Notes: generated from the sequence alone by a model not told the origin. Counted from the stretch's first letter, positions 44,101 through 52,895 are shown. The stretch is 64,000 bases of DNA from Phycisphaerales bacterium UBA854 (GCA_002295885.1 DBGM01000002.1:13480-77479); one strand, 5' to 3'. Translations and numbers: made by a program.

Positions 44101-45294
44101 ATGTCCAACGAGCTGATCCAGCCCAATGGTGGCACCCTCGTGAACCGTATGGTCGAAGGCGACGCCGCCAAGGCCCTGGCCGACGCAGCGGCATCCATGC
44201 CGTCGATCACCCTTTCCGACAAGCAGGCGTGCGATCTGGAGATGATCGCCATCGGCGCCTTCAGCCCGTTGACCGGTTTCGTCGGTCCCGCCGACTTCAA
44301 GTCGATCTGCACCTCGATGAAGACGGCCGACGGCACGCCGTGGCCGATCCCCATCACCCTGTCGGTCGACGACGATGTCAAGGCCACCCTGTCCGAGGGC
44401 GGGCAGGCTGCACTGCATCACCGCGACGGCACCCTGCTTGCCGTCATCGACATCGAGTCCATCTACGAGCATGACAAGGCCCTCGAGATTCCCAACGTGT
44501 TCCGCACCGAGGACGAGGCCCACCCCGGCGTCAAGGCCGTCATGGACGAAGGCGACTGGTGCGTCGGTGGTCCCATCCACGTGCTGACCGTTACGCCCGA
44601 GCACGAGCCCGGCGAGCAGTTCACCGATCATCGGCTGGCCCCCGCGCAGACCCGCGCCGCCTTCAGCGAACGCGGCTGGAAGACGGTCGCCGCCTTCCAG
44701 ACCCGCAACCCGATCCATCGGGCCCACGAATATCTCTGCAAGTGCGCCCAGGAGATCTGTGACGGCCTGCTCATCCACCCGCTGGTGGGCGAGACCAAGC
44801 CCGGCGACATTCCGGCCGATGTCCGCATGAACTGCTACGAGACCATCATCGAGCACTACTTCGTGGACGAGCGGACGATGCTGACCGTGATGCCCGCCGC
44901 GATGCGCTACGCCGGTCCCCGCGAAGCCGTCCTGCACGCACTGGTTCGTCAGAACTACGGCGTCACCCACTTCATCGTGGGGCGGGACCACGCAGGAGTC
45001 GGAGACTACTACGGCACCTACGACGCCCAGAACATCTTCGACGAGTACGACGAGGGCGACATCGATGTCACCCCGCTGAAGTTCGAGCACGCCGCCTGGA
45101 GCCATCGCGCCCAGGGCATGGTGTCCAGCAAGACCTTCCCCAAGTTCGAGAACGACCAGGTCTTCCTCAGCGGTACCAAGGTCCGTGATCTCCTGGCCCA
45201 GGGCGAACGCCCCCCGGCCGAGTTCTCGCGTCCCGAGGTCGCAGATGTCCTGATCGAATGGGCGACGAGCGAAGCCGCCGCACCCACCGCCTGA
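44101..45294 (+). CDS. sat: Sulfate adenylyltransferase (ATP sulfurylase)
   Basis: A 397-residue enzyme of the Sat/MET3 family that makes adenosine 5'-phosphosulfate from ATP and sulfate. The catalytic motif QTRNPIHRAHE is at 200-210, and GRDHAGVGDYYG near 300-311 is intact. The ATG at 44101 follows GCAGGAG. It is 32 bases upstream of cysC. No APS reductase or other sulfate-assimilation gene is in the window, and two sulfotransferases are, so this pair may serve sulfation at least as much as cysteine synthesis. Confidence 0.96.
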   Translation: MSNELIQPNGGTLVNRMVEGDAAKALADAAASMPSITLSDKQACDLEMIAIGAFSPLTGFVGPADFKSICTSMKTADGTPWPIPITLSVDDDVKATLSEGGQAALHHRDGTLLAVIDIESIYEHDKALEIPNVFRTEDEAHPGVKAVMDEGDWCVGGPIHVLTVTPEHEPGEQFTDHRLAPAQTRAAFSERGWKTVAAFQTRNPIHRAHEYLCKCAQEICDGLLIHPLVGETKPGDIPADVRMNCYETIIEHYFVDERTMLTVMPAAMRYAGPREAVLHALVRQNYGVTHFIVGRDHAGVGDYYGTYDAQNIFDEYDEGDIDVTPLKFEHAAWSHRAQGMVSSKTFPKFENDQVFLSGTKVRDLLAQGERPPAEFSRPEVADVLIEWATSEAAAPTA

Positions 45295-45325
45295 AAACCT
45301 TCAACCCCCAAGCGAGACAACGACA

Positions 45326-45943
45326 ATGGCTGAACAGGTAGCAACGAACATCACCTGGCACGACGGAACCGTCACCCGCCAGGAGCGTCAGGACGTCCTC
45401 AAGCAGAAGGGGGCCACGGTCTGGTTCACGGGCCTCTCGGGCAGCGGCAAGAGCACCATCGCCGTCGCGCTGGAGCAGGTGCTGTTCCAGCGTGGTCACG
45501 TCGCCTATCGTCTGGACGGCGACAACGTCCGCATGGGACTCAACAAGAACCTCGGCTTCTCCGCCGAGGATCGCGCCGAGAACATCCGCCGCATCGGCGA
45601 AGTCTGCAAGCTGTTCGCGGACGGATGCGTGATCACCCTCTCCAGTTTCATCAGTCCGTATCGCGAGGACCGCGATCTGGTCCGTGCGCTGCACGCCGAC
45701 GGTGAACTGGACTTCATCGAGTGCTACGTCGACTGTCCGCTCGATGTCGCCGAGGAGCGCGATCCCAAGGGCCTCTACAAGAAGGCGCGGGCCGGTGAGA
45801 TCAAGGGCTTCACGGGCATCGACGATCCCTACGAGGAGCCCGAGAAGCCGGAACTGCACATCCGGACCGATCAGCTCTCCCTCGAGCAGTCGGTGCAGGC
45901 CGTCCTCGACTGCCTGGCCGAGCGTGGTCTGCTCAAGGGCTGA
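45326..45943 (+). CDS. cysC: Adenylylsulfate kinase
   Basis: A 205-residue kinase that phosphorylates APS to PAPS, the sulfate donor. The P-loop GLSGSGKST is at 36-44, and LDGDNVRMGLNKNLGFS and the FISPYREDRD block are as in the family. Length is typical. It is in one operon with sat and is followed by a strong terminator. Confidence 0.96.
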   Translation: MAEQVATNITWHDGTVTRQERQDVLKQKGATVWFTGLSGSGKSTIAVALEQVLFQRGHVAYRLDGDNVRMGLNKNLGFSAEDRAENIRRIGEVCKLFADGCVITLSSFISPYREDRDLVRALHADGELDFIECYVDCPLDVAEERDPKGLYKKARAGEIKGFTGIDDPYEEPEKPELHIRTDQLSLEQSVQAVLDCLAERGLLKG

Positions 45944-45971
45944 CCGCGAATCGTACGACCGAAAATACGAC

Positions 45972-46010
45972 CAGGGCCTCCGTCACGACGGAGGCCCTGT
46001 TTCGTTTCGG
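45972..46010 (+). terminator. Intrinsic terminator of sat-cysC
   Basis: CAGGGCCTCCGTC and GACGGAGGCCCTG form a 13-bp stem with a two-base loop, followed by TTTCGTTTCGG. It may work for both strands, ending the convergent pseudopilin gene as well. Confidence 0.85.
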
Positions 46011-46026
46011 TTCGTTTGGTTTCGGA

Positions 46027-47094
46027 TCAGCCGCCGCCGCTGCGGACCAGATCATCGAAGTCCTCGATCTGATTCGGCTCGGCGTCATCCCATTCCTGCA
46101 CGTAGCCGCCGTTGGTGTTGATCGGTCCGTCCTGATGGGAGAGGAAGACGCCGTCGGGCCCCGCTGAGATGAGCACGAAACTGCCATTGGCGGTTCCGAA
46201 CTCCCAGTCCTCGGTCTGGTAGAAGGCGGGATGGGCGACGACTGCGGTCAGCCATCGACGCTGTTCGACGGCATCGCCGTCGCCGTCCTCACCGGCAATG
46301 CGGCTGCCGGAGATGGCTTGGCTGTCTGAGAACTCGTACTGCTTCTGCCGGATTCGATCGGTTCCCAGGGCCGTGGCCTCGACGTACAGCCCGATGCCCT
46401 GATTGGAGAACTGTCCGCGGGTGTCCCCGTCTCCCACGAGTGGGCCGCCCTTGCGATCTCGCTTGAGGTAGATGATCGGATTGCCCCACGGGTCGTACAG
46501 GTCGGGGAGCTGGTTGTAGCCCTGTCTCCGGGCCTGGTCGGCGTCGGGTTCGGTGGCGGTCAACCAGCGGTTGACGAGTTCGGACGCCTTGGGGGCGAAG
46601 TAAGGGGGATAGGGCTTGCCGTCGATCAGCGGGCCTTCGCTGATGCGGGTTCGGTCGATCACGATCTCCCAGGTCCGGTCCGTGTTGCCGGGGTCCTGCA
46701 GCGTGAGTTCGACCGGATCACGGGCCGCGTCCCTGAAGCGGTCGTATTCCACGGTGTTGGGATTGGAGGAAGGCTCGTCGGAGGTACGCACCCGGTAGCC
46801 CCCCATCATGTGCAGCAGGGCGTTCTGGGTGGAGGTCAGCTGGCTGCCGTCGCCCAGTACCCGGGTGGGGACCACGCCCGGATAGCGGCCGTGCTCCTGG
46901 GCGAAGGAATCGCAGGCCGCGGCGAACGAGCTCAATGTCGCCTCCGCCTGGCTGCGTGTCGCCGATTCGGTCGCGCTGCTCAGGGCGGTCAGCAGGATCC
47001 CCGCCAGGACGGCGATGATGCTGATGACGACAAGCAGTTCGACCAGAGTGAACGCGTGGCGAAGGACGGTGGATTGCCGGTTGGTGCGGTGCAT
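46027..47094 (-). CDS. Type II secretion/type IV pilin-like pseudopilin
   Basis: A 355-residue protein with the prepilin cleavage and helix motif AFTLVELLVVISIIAVLAG (residues 14-32); the residue before the Phe is Ala rather than the usual Gly. The large C-terminal domain, with YDPWGNPIIYLKRD and GPDGVFLSHQDG, is similar to the GspG-like pseudopilin fold found in many planctomycete proteins with an extended C-terminus. No secretion ATPase or other secretion gene is adjacent. The function is probably surface or export related; the partner is unknown. Confidence 0.83.
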   Translation of the reverse strand: MHRTNRQSTVLRHAFTLVELLVVISIIAVLAGILLTALSSATESATRSQAEATLSSFAAACDSFAQEHGRYPGVVPTRVLGDGSQLTSTQNALLHMMGGYRVRTSDEPSSNPNTVEYDRFRDAARDPVELTLQDPGNTDRTWEIVIDRTRISEGPLIDGKPYPPYFAPKASELVNRWLTATEPDADQARRQGYNQLPDLYDPWGNPIIYLKRDRKGGPLVGDGDTRGQFSNQGIGLYVEATALGTDRIRQKQYEFSDSQAISGSRIAGEDGDGDAVEQRRWLTAVVAHPAFYQTEDWEFGTANGSFVLISAGPDGVFLSHQDGPINTNGGYVQEWDDAEPNQIEDFDDLVRSGGG

Positions 47095-47241
47095 GAGATC
47101 GTTCCAGAGGCGACATCGTTTCCGGGTGGACGCTCCACCCGACTGAATCCGCGTTCCCGTTCCGCATGTCCGCTGCCGGTGAAAGTGTATACCGAACCGC
47201 GCGGGGAGCCAGTCGCGGGGCGAAAAAACGGCCGGATCGGA

Positions 47242-47721
47242 TCAGCCTTCTCCGGTGGCGGTGCTGCGGAGAGCGGCCCTTTGCAGAAAGGCGGGCAGGC
47301 ACCGTTCGATGAACGCTTCGACGGCCGTCACGGTGGCGGCGTGACTCGTGCCCCAGAGGCAGGCGTGTCCGATGCCCGCATCCTGATCCATCAGGACCCG
47401 GTACTGCTCCTCGACCATGAGCATGGTTGGAAGCCGGCCCCCGAAGAACGCTGAGGCGGCGTTCTGTTCGGGGTCGCCGATGGCGATGGTCGGTTGCAGC
47501 ATGAGCTCACGGTCGTTGAGGTACCACAGATCGGTGACGATCAGCGGATGCAGATCGGCGGTGGGGGGAAGATCGTCCGAACCGGCGATCGCCTCCATGA
47601 TTCCCCGGGCCAGGGGGCGGTCCGCCAGTTCGCTGCGCGGACCGGCGCCGACCACCACGGGAATCAGACGTCGGGGTGAGGGGGACATGTCGAGGTCGAA
47701 CGTCGGTGTGGAATCGGTCAC
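47242..47721 (-). CDS. Unknown protein downstream of prfA
   Basis: A 159-residue protein starting with GTG at 47721, set by AGGAGA 7 bases upstream. It has no recognised domain. Visible blocks are RLIPVVVGAGPRSELADRP, LHPLIVTDLWYLN and HAATVTAVEAFIERCLPAFL. No signal peptide or membrane segment is seen. It lies 35 bases after the prfA stop in the same direction and is likely co-transcribed. Confidence 0.65.
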   Translation of the reverse strand: MTDSTPTFDLDMSPSPRRLIPVVVGAGPRSELADRPLARGIMEAIAGSDDLPPTADLHPLIVTDLWYLNDRELMLQPTIAIGDPEQNAASAFFGGRLPTMLMVEEQYRVLMDQDAGIGHACLWGTSHAATVTAVEAFIERCLPAFLQRAALRSTATGEG

Positions 47722-47756
47722 GTGGAGTTCTCCTGTCCCAGTGATCGGCACGCCGA

Positions 47757-48839
47757 TCAGAGCGCCTGCAGTCGACGAGCGGTTTCCAGCTCCATCAGGG
47801 CCTCGACCAGCGGCTGGAGTTCGCCGGCGAGGATGCGCTCGAGGTTGAAGGATTCGCCGAGTCGATGATCGACGGCGATGTTGTCCTTGGAGCGGTAGGT
47901 CCTGATCTTCTCGGCCCGGGAGCCGGAGCCGATCATGGAGTTGCGGGCTTCGGCCCGTTCCGCATCCGCCTCGGACTTCTGTCGTTCGTAGAGCCTGGCC
48001 CGCAGCAGCTGCCAGGCCTTCTGGCGGTTCTGAGCCTGGCTTTTCGTATCCTGCATCCGGACCTCGATGCCCGTGGGTTCGTGGATCAGGTGCACCGCGG
48101 TGGCCACCTTGTTGACGTTCTGGCCCCCCGGACCGGTGGACGTGGTGATCATCTCCCGGACATCGTTCGCATCCAGATCCAGTTCCACCTCCTCCGGCTG
48201 GGGAAGCACCGCCACCGTTGCGGTGGAGGTGTGCACGCGCCCCTGTGATTCCGTGGCCGGCACCCGCTTGACCTGATGGGTGCCTCCTTCGAAGCAGAGG
48301 CTGGACCACGCGCCTTCACCTTCGATCTCGATGATGCACGCCTTGCAGCCGCCGACATCCCCCGGGGCATGATCCAGGGTGTTGAACGTCCAGCCGCGAT
48401 CGGAGGCGTACCGGCGGTAGACCTCCAGCAGGTCGCCGGCCCACAGTGCGGCCTCGTCCCCGCCGACGCCGGCCCGCACCTCGAGGATCAGCGCGGACAC
48501 GGCCCGGTCCTCGGCGGTCACCAGCAGGTTGCGGAGTTCACCGGCGAGGCGTTCCGAATCGTGGCGTGCCTGGGCCAGCTGCTCGCGGGCGAGTTCGATC
48601 AGTTCCGCATCGGCTTCCTGGTCGATGACCTGGACGGCTTCCTCGCCTTGGGCTTCACTGCGGTTCCAGCTTCGGAAGCGGTCCACGATCGGCTGCAGCG
48701 CCGCCTTGCGGATCGAGAGGTTGCGAACCAAGCGGTGATCGACGAGCACGTCCGGATCGAGCAGCTTCGATTCGATGTCCGCGAACTGCTCGTCCAACTC
48801 CCGCAGTTTGCGCACCAGGTTGTCGGCAAGGGAGGTCAT
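47757..48839 (-). CDS. prfA: Peptide chain release factor 1
   Basis: A 360-residue RF1 that recognises UAA and UAG. The stop-codon motif PAT is at 194-196 in RVPATESQGR, which identifies RF1 rather than RF2 (SPF), and the GGQ motif is at 238-240 in TGPGGQNVNK. The length matches E. coli RF1 (360). No prmC gene is adjacent. The start at 48839 is the first in-frame ATG that fits the family. Confidence 0.96.
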   Translation of the reverse strand: MTSLADNLVRKLRELDEQFADIESKLLDPDVLVDHRLVRNLSIRKAALQPIVDRFRSWNRSEAQGEEAVQVIDQEADAELIELAREQLAQARHDSERLAGELRNLLVTAEDRAVSALILEVRAGVGGDEAALWAGDLLEVYRRYASDRGWTFNTLDHAPGDVGGCKACIIEIEGEGAWSSLCFEGGTHQVKRVPATESQGRVHTSTATVAVLPQPEEVELDLDANDVREMITTSTGPGGQNVNKVATAVHLIHEPTGIEVRMQDTKSQAQNRQKAWQLLRARLYERQKSEADAERAEARNSMIGSGSRAEKIRTYRSKDNIAVDHRLGESFNLERILAGELQPLVEALMELETARRLQAL

Positions 48840-49441
48840 GCAGCGCGGCTCGGTGATGGTGTGTCGTCGACGAACACGATCGTTCGACATGCACCGTACC
48901 GTGGACATCGATGCGAAGGAAGTCGACGAGGAGTGTTGCATCATGGCGCGACGCGATCGACGTGCATGCGTGCGTACGCACGCAGTCCGGCCGCCGGTGT
49001 ACTTCGCGTGGCCTGGTCCGGAGGCGAATCCGATCGCGGGTGCGTCCGGGTCGGGGCCTCTTCGTGACTTCGAGGCCGCCCGGGACTCTGTGGGGGCCGG
49101 ATCGCCATTCATGGGATGCTTCAAGCTTCATTCAACGGCTCTCCGGGTGGTTTCCCGGGGGTATGGTCGCCGCCCTGAGATGTGAGAAAGTTGTGGATAA
49201 CTCATGGGGAGATCACTAGGTCCGAGCAAAATGCCCCTTGAGAGCTCGTGATTTCCCTTTTTTGACTTCAAGCATTGATCGAATGATGTGGACATGCCGG
49301 CGGGTGCGGTTTCCTTCCCGTGGGGCTGTCTTGGAGGTCGGTTTGGTGGGGTACTTGGGGCGTTTGGGGCCCTCCGCACGGGCCTCGCGGAGGAGGGGCC
49401 GAAGGCATGGGGCGGCCGTGTCCTCCGTTTATGGTGAATTC
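48840..49441. other. 602-base stretch without a supported gene
   Basis: No reading frame here shows a recognised family or a convincing start. It contains an 18-base perfect palindrome (48967-48984), one perfect DnaA-box-like 9-mer TGTGGATAA (49192-49200), a strong GC hairpin CCTCCGC/GCGGAGG (49371-49393), and, presumably, the promoter of prfA near 48840. It ends at a decayed cytochrome gene, so part of it may be non-functional remnant DNA. Confidence 0.6.
48967..48984. repeat. Perfect 18-base palindrome
   Basis: TGCGTGCGTACGCACGCA reads the same on both strands. It is upstream of prfA and could be a protein-binding site; no known operator was recognised. Confidence 0.7.
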
Positions 49442-49987
49442 ATGAAGGGTCGATCGCTGCACTGCTTGATCACCTTCGTTCTGCTGCCCACTGCAGTGGT
49501 TCCAGTCATCGCCGATGAGCCCGTGCGGTACGGCCGCGACATCCGACCGATTGTGTCCGATTGCTGCTTTCTCTGGCATGGTTCCGACCGCGCGCAGCGA
49601 CAGACCGGTCTCCGCCTCGACGGGTTGGACGCCGCGACCGCGCGGAACCGCAATCGTTCCCGGCGATCCGCATTCGTCCGTGTTGTGACAGTGCATCACG
49701 ACGACTCACGCCGACGTCATGCCGCCGAGCGACACCACCAAGCCGCGACTCCATGAAGAAGAGCCGTCCCTGGTGCACCGGGGTGAATCAAGCCGGGCAT
49801 CTCAGGCGGTCGGACCCACGACTTCTCATGCAACATCATCGAGAACCCCGTCGGCGTGCACGACCTGCACGTCACGATGCCCCACCTGCTGGGGCTCGAT
49901 CACGAACGACCGGCCTACCGGCATCGGGGACGGGACTACCGTCTGTCGGACGTGCACGGGCACGTGGCCCGCGACATCCTTGTGTGA
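49442..49987 (+). pseudogene. Decayed PSCyt1-cytochrome/DUF1501 gene pair
   Basis: The first part (49442-49640) encodes a signal peptide and RYGRDIRPIVSDCCFLWHG, the start of a PSCyt1 protein, where the heme motif should read CFxCHG; the second Cys is now Trp. A frameshift follows: the continuation GTAIVPGDPHSSVL lies in another frame from 49644 and runs into TGA, and then ADVMPPSDTTKP continues. After about 49800 the sequence changes to the C-terminus of a DUF1501 protein, NIIENPVGVHDLHVTMPHLL then GLDHERPAYRHRGRDYRL, stopping at 49987. The two genes are normally separate and several kilobases long, so a large deletion fused the ends. None of it can be functional. Confidence 0.85.
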
Positions 49988-49989
49988 AT

Positions 49990-50015
49990 GAAAACACCCC
50001 GGCGGGGCCGGGGTG
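49990..50015 (-). terminator. Intrinsic terminator of rpmE
   Basis: On the minus strand CACCCCGG and CCGGGGTG form an 8-bp stem around a CCCCG loop, followed by TTTTC (complement of 49989-49994). Confidence 0.7.
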
Positions 50016-50042
50016 CGGATCTGCGGGGGGATGCGTCGGAAG

Positions 50043-50267
50043 TTACTTCTTCTTGTTCTTGAAGTAGTCGCCCTGGAACTTCTTCTGGAACTTCTCGACC
50101 CGTCCGGCGGTGTCCACGAAGGACGACTTGCCGGTGAAGAAGGGATGAGAGCCGGACCAGATTTCGACGTTCAACTCGGGGACGGTGGCCCCGACGGTCA
50201 TGACCTCTTCACCACGGAAGAAGACCTTGGCTTCGGGGTAGTACTCGGGGTGGATGCCGTCTTTCAT
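50043..50267 (-). CDS. rpmE: Ribosomal protein bL31, zinc-free type
   Basis: A 74-residue large-subunit protein with MKDGIHPEYY, SHPFFTGK and DTAGRVEKFQKKF, which are bL31 signatures. The four zinc cysteines of the C+ form are absent (FFRGE and WSGSHP where CxxC and CSxCHP would be), so this is the C- form and needs no zinc. The C-terminus is Lys-rich. It is immediately downstream of the pseudogene region on the opposite strand. Confidence 0.93.
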   Translation of the reverse strand: MKDGIHPEYYPEAKVFFRGEEVMTVGATVPELNVEIWSGSHPFFTGKSSFVDTAGRVEKFQKKFQGDYFKNKKK

Positions 50268-50459
50268 GATCGTCTCGTCCGGTTCAAAGGGGTCTGGGGG
50301 ACTCTTCGGTCCCGCGAAGCCCCATATGGTAGACGGGCCGAGCCCAATTGCAAGCCTGGGCCCTCCGGAAGGCGTGGAGAGGAGGGAAGAGCTGAACACG
50401 GCTGATTTCGCTGGAGTCCGTGGATCCAAGGACCGAAAAACGGTATTCTGCTCCGTCGA

Positions 50460-50531
50460 TCCCCTGTAGCTCAATGGTAGAGCGAGCGGCTGTTAACCGC
50501 TAGGTTGCTGGTTCGAGTCCAGCCGGGGGAG
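50460..50531 (+). tRNA. tRNA-Asn(GTT)
   Basis: A complete 72-base cloverleaf: acceptor TCCCCTG pairs with CGGGGGA, D arm GCTC/GAGC, anticodon stem AGCGG/CCGCT with loop CTGTTAA (anticodon GTT), T arm GCTGG/CCAGC, discriminator G. CCA is not encoded. Confidence 0.97.
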
Positions 50532-50540
50532 TTGCAAGCA

Positions 50541-50572
50541 ACCGTCGCCTTCGTGCGGCGGTCTTTGTTTTT
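50541..50572 (+). terminator. Intrinsic terminator of tRNA-Asn
   Basis: ACCGTCGC and GCGGCGGT pair (one T-G wobble) with loop CTTCGT, followed by CTTTGTTTTTG. Confidence 0.8.
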
Positions 50573-50644
50573 GGGCCACCAACGTCTCCCTTCATTGACA
50601 CGCGCTCCTGCGGGCGGTCAGAATGGTCCGGGGAGGACCAACCA

Positions 50645-52033
50645 ATGACCATGTCGGACACCGTCTGTCGTACTGGATCCATCTTGAAGGGCGTCGCCAC
50701 GTCGCTGCAGCCTTCACGCCTCGTGCTCGCACTCCTGATGGTCACCCTGCTCATGCTGGGTGGACAGATCTGGGATGGGATCGCTCCGGCGACTGTCAGC
50801 CCCGAAGGCCTGACGGCCGGCGTGCACGGCACCGAACTCGGACTCGAGGAGGAAGGTGTTCTCCGACGTGCCCAGCGCCGTTGGGGTGACGAGAGTGCGA
50901 GTGACGAGACGCCGGAACTGCACGCGGTCCTGGTCATGCTCGAGCAGGCGATCCAGACGGTGCCCTCGGAGGACCGTTCCCAGGTCGAACGGACGATCCG
51001 CCGCATCGAGTCGTTCCGCCCGAGGGGGGCCTTCGAGTCGACCCTGCAGTACCTGCACGTCCACTTCGAGCTGCTCGTCGAGGGGGCGGTCATGTTCAAG
51101 CCGACCGCCGTCTACACGGCGCTGCTCGGCGTGTTCTATCACCTGCCGTCGCATCTGTGGTCGGCGGGGCAGGGCTGGTTCCTGGTGCTCTACGGCTTGT
51201 TCTTCCTGCTGGTGGTCTCGGTCACGGGGGGTGCGATGTGCAGGATGGAGGCCTGCCAGATCGCCGCCAACGAACGGTTGACCATGCGCGAGGCGATGCT
51301 GCACGGCATCGAGACCTGGATTCGGTCCTTCATGGCTCTGGTGGTTCCGGTTGTGCTGGCGGGCATAGTGTGCGGCGTGCTGCTGCTCATCGGGCTCGTG
51401 TTCATGAGCATTCCGCTGGTGAACGTCCTGGCTGCGATCGTGTACGGGTTCGTGCTGCTGCTTGGTTTCCTGCTTGTCTTCATTCTTCTGGGCTACGTCG
51501 TCTCCTGGATCCTCCTGCTGCCGGCGGTGGCGGTCGAGAACTGCGAAGGCGGCGATGCGATGCAGCGAGCCTTTGCGTTCGTCCTGAACCGTCCGCTGCA
51601 CATGCTGGCCGCCGTGATCGTGGGCATCGTCGGTCTCGTGCTTGGATGGCTCGTGGTGCAGCTGGTGGCTGTCTTCACCGTCAACATGACCGCGGACGTG
51701 GTCGGTGCATGGACCATGAACGACACCTTCGTCGAAGCGGGCGAGCTGACGCGCATCCTCGGTTCGGCCACCGACGGGGGACGAGCCGCCGACAGCATCT
51801 GGTACGTGGAGTGGAGCGGATCCATCGTCGGCTGGTGGATGATGCTCGTGCAGTACCTGGTCGTCGGCTGGATCTTCTCGTACGTCTTTGCGGCGAGCAC
51901 ACGCATCTATCTTCTGATGCGTCACGCCTGCGATGGTCAGGATGAGCGGCTGATCTGGTGGCCGGGTCTCATTCCGGGGACGCTGGCCCAGGAACCCTCC
52001 GTCTCCGACCCGCCCACGGATTCCGACGGCTGA
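50645..52033 (+). CDS. Polytopic membrane protein of unknown function
   Basis: A 462-residue protein with a membrane span near 26-46, a long soluble region (about 50-165) rich in charged residues, and at least six further spans from about 170 on. The sequence AMLHGIETWIRSFMALVV and the tail TRIYLLMRHACDGQDERLIW recall YciC-like integral membrane proteins with repeated spans, but no family is claimed. The C-terminus is Pro/Asp/Ser-rich. The ATG at 50645 follows a weak GGGGAGG. It lies between tRNA-Asn and the uracil-DNA glycosylase. Confidence 0.75.
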   Translation: MTMSDTVCRTGSILKGVATSLQPSRLVLALLMVTLLMLGGQIWDGIAPATVSPEGLTAGVHGTELGLEEEGVLRRAQRRWGDESASDETPELHAVLVMLEQAIQTVPSEDRSQVERTIRRIESFRPRGAFESTLQYLHVHFELLVEGAVMFKPTAVYTALLGVFYHLPSHLWSAGQGWFLVLYGLFFLLVVSVTGGAMCRMEACQIAANERLTMREAMLHGIETWIRSFMALVVPVVLAGIVCGVLLLIGLVFMSIPLVNVLAAIVYGFVLLLGFLLVFILLGYVVSWILLLPAVAVENCEGGDAMQRAFAFVLNRPLHMLAAVIVGIVGLVLGWLVVQLVAVFTVNMTADVVGAWTMNDTFVEAGELTRILGSATDGGRAADSIWYVEWSGSIVGWWMMLVQYLVVGWIFSYVFAASTRIYLLMRHACDGQDERLIWWPGLIPGTLAQEPSVSDPPTDSDG

Positions 52034-52050
52034 CATCCTGCGCAAAGAAA

Positions 52051-52083
52051 GAGCCCGTCGTTGACGTACAACGAACCGGGCTC
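52051..52083. terminator. Possible bidirectional terminator
   Basis: GAGCCCGTCGTTG and CAACGAACCGGGCTC form a long imperfect stem between two convergent genes; the T run is weak (CTTG) on the plus strand. Confidence 0.5.
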
Positions 52084-52175
52084 CTTGTGGGGGGGGGCTT
52101 GGTTGGGGAGACATCCGTCTCCATCAATCAGTTCGGTGGAGTGATCCGCGCGGTTGCAGCGCATCTCGCCTATTT

Positions 52176-52895
52176 TTACTTTTTGGCGAGCCCAAGCAGT
52201 TCAACAACTTTTTGAACGTCGCTCCACATCTGCTTGCGTGTCTCATTGGTGTAGTTGCGAAGCAGATAGGCGGGGTGAAAGGTCGGCATCACCGGAATTC
52301 GCAGGGCATCGTCTTCCCACACGCCCCAGCGTCCCCGCAGTCGGCTGATGCCCTCGGTGGTTCCGAGGATGAACTTCGTCGCCGGTCCTCCGAGCGTGAT
52401 GATGACCTCGGGCTTGATGATGCGAAGCTGCTCCCGCAGATACGGGGCGCAAGACTCTATTTCACCCACAGTTGGAGTCCGGTTCTCGGGTGGTCTGGCC
52501 TTGAGGATGTTGGTGATGAACACCGCATCACGATCCAGGCCCATGGCACCGATGATCTGATCGAGTTTCTGTCCGGCGGCTCCGACGAAGGGACGGCCGG
52601 TTTCGTCCTCCTGGGCTCCGGGCGCTTCACCGATGAAGACGAGCCTGGCCTCCTCGGGGCCCTCGCCGAAGACGGGTCGGGACGCCGAGGAAAGGGAATC
52701 GCAGAAGGGGAAATCCGCTTCAACCCGGGATCTCAGTTCATCCAGCGGGCTGGACGTGCCGCTTGGGGTGGGTTCTGGGGGCTGGGGTCGAACGCTGGAA
52801 ATTGGGGCCACGGGAATGAAATCCACGCCAAGCAAACGCTCTGTTTCCAGGTATTGGAAGGCAACTCGTTGCTGGGCATCACCTTGGGAGGACAT
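52176..52895 (-). CDS. Family 4/5-type uracil-DNA glycosylase without Fe-S cysteines
   Basis: A 239-residue glycosylase that removes uracil from DNA. Motif 1 GEAPGAQEDETGRPFVG is at 89-105 and motif 2 HPAYLLR at 207-213, as in thermostable family 4 enzymes. Those enzymes normally bind a 4Fe-4S cluster through four Cys; here the motif usually KCRPP is KARPP (Ala133), the N-terminal CxxC is absent, leaving only C65, and C149 remains. The cluster has probably been lost. The C-terminus ends in a Lys pair. The start at 52895 (MSSQGDAQQR) is the first family-consistent ATG. Confidence 0.85.
   Translation of the reverse strand: MSSQGDAQQRVAFQYLETERLLGVDFIPVAPISSVRPQPPEPTPSGTSSPLDELRSRVEADFPFCDSLSSASRPVFGEGPEEARLVFIGEAPGAQEDETGRPFVGAAGQKLDQIIGAMGLDRDAVFITNILKARPPENRTPTVGEIESCAPYLREQLRIIKPEVIITLGGPATKFILGTTEGISRLRGRWGVWEDDALRIPVMPTFHPAYLLRNYTNETRKQMWSDVQKVVELLGLAKK

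Noticed and set aside
49192..49200. Perfect DnaA-box-like TTATCCACA (minus strand) in the gap between prfA and the pseudogene, as a possible replication origin.
   Set aside because: Only one copy is present, there is no AT-rich unwinding region and no dnaA or gidA neighbour.
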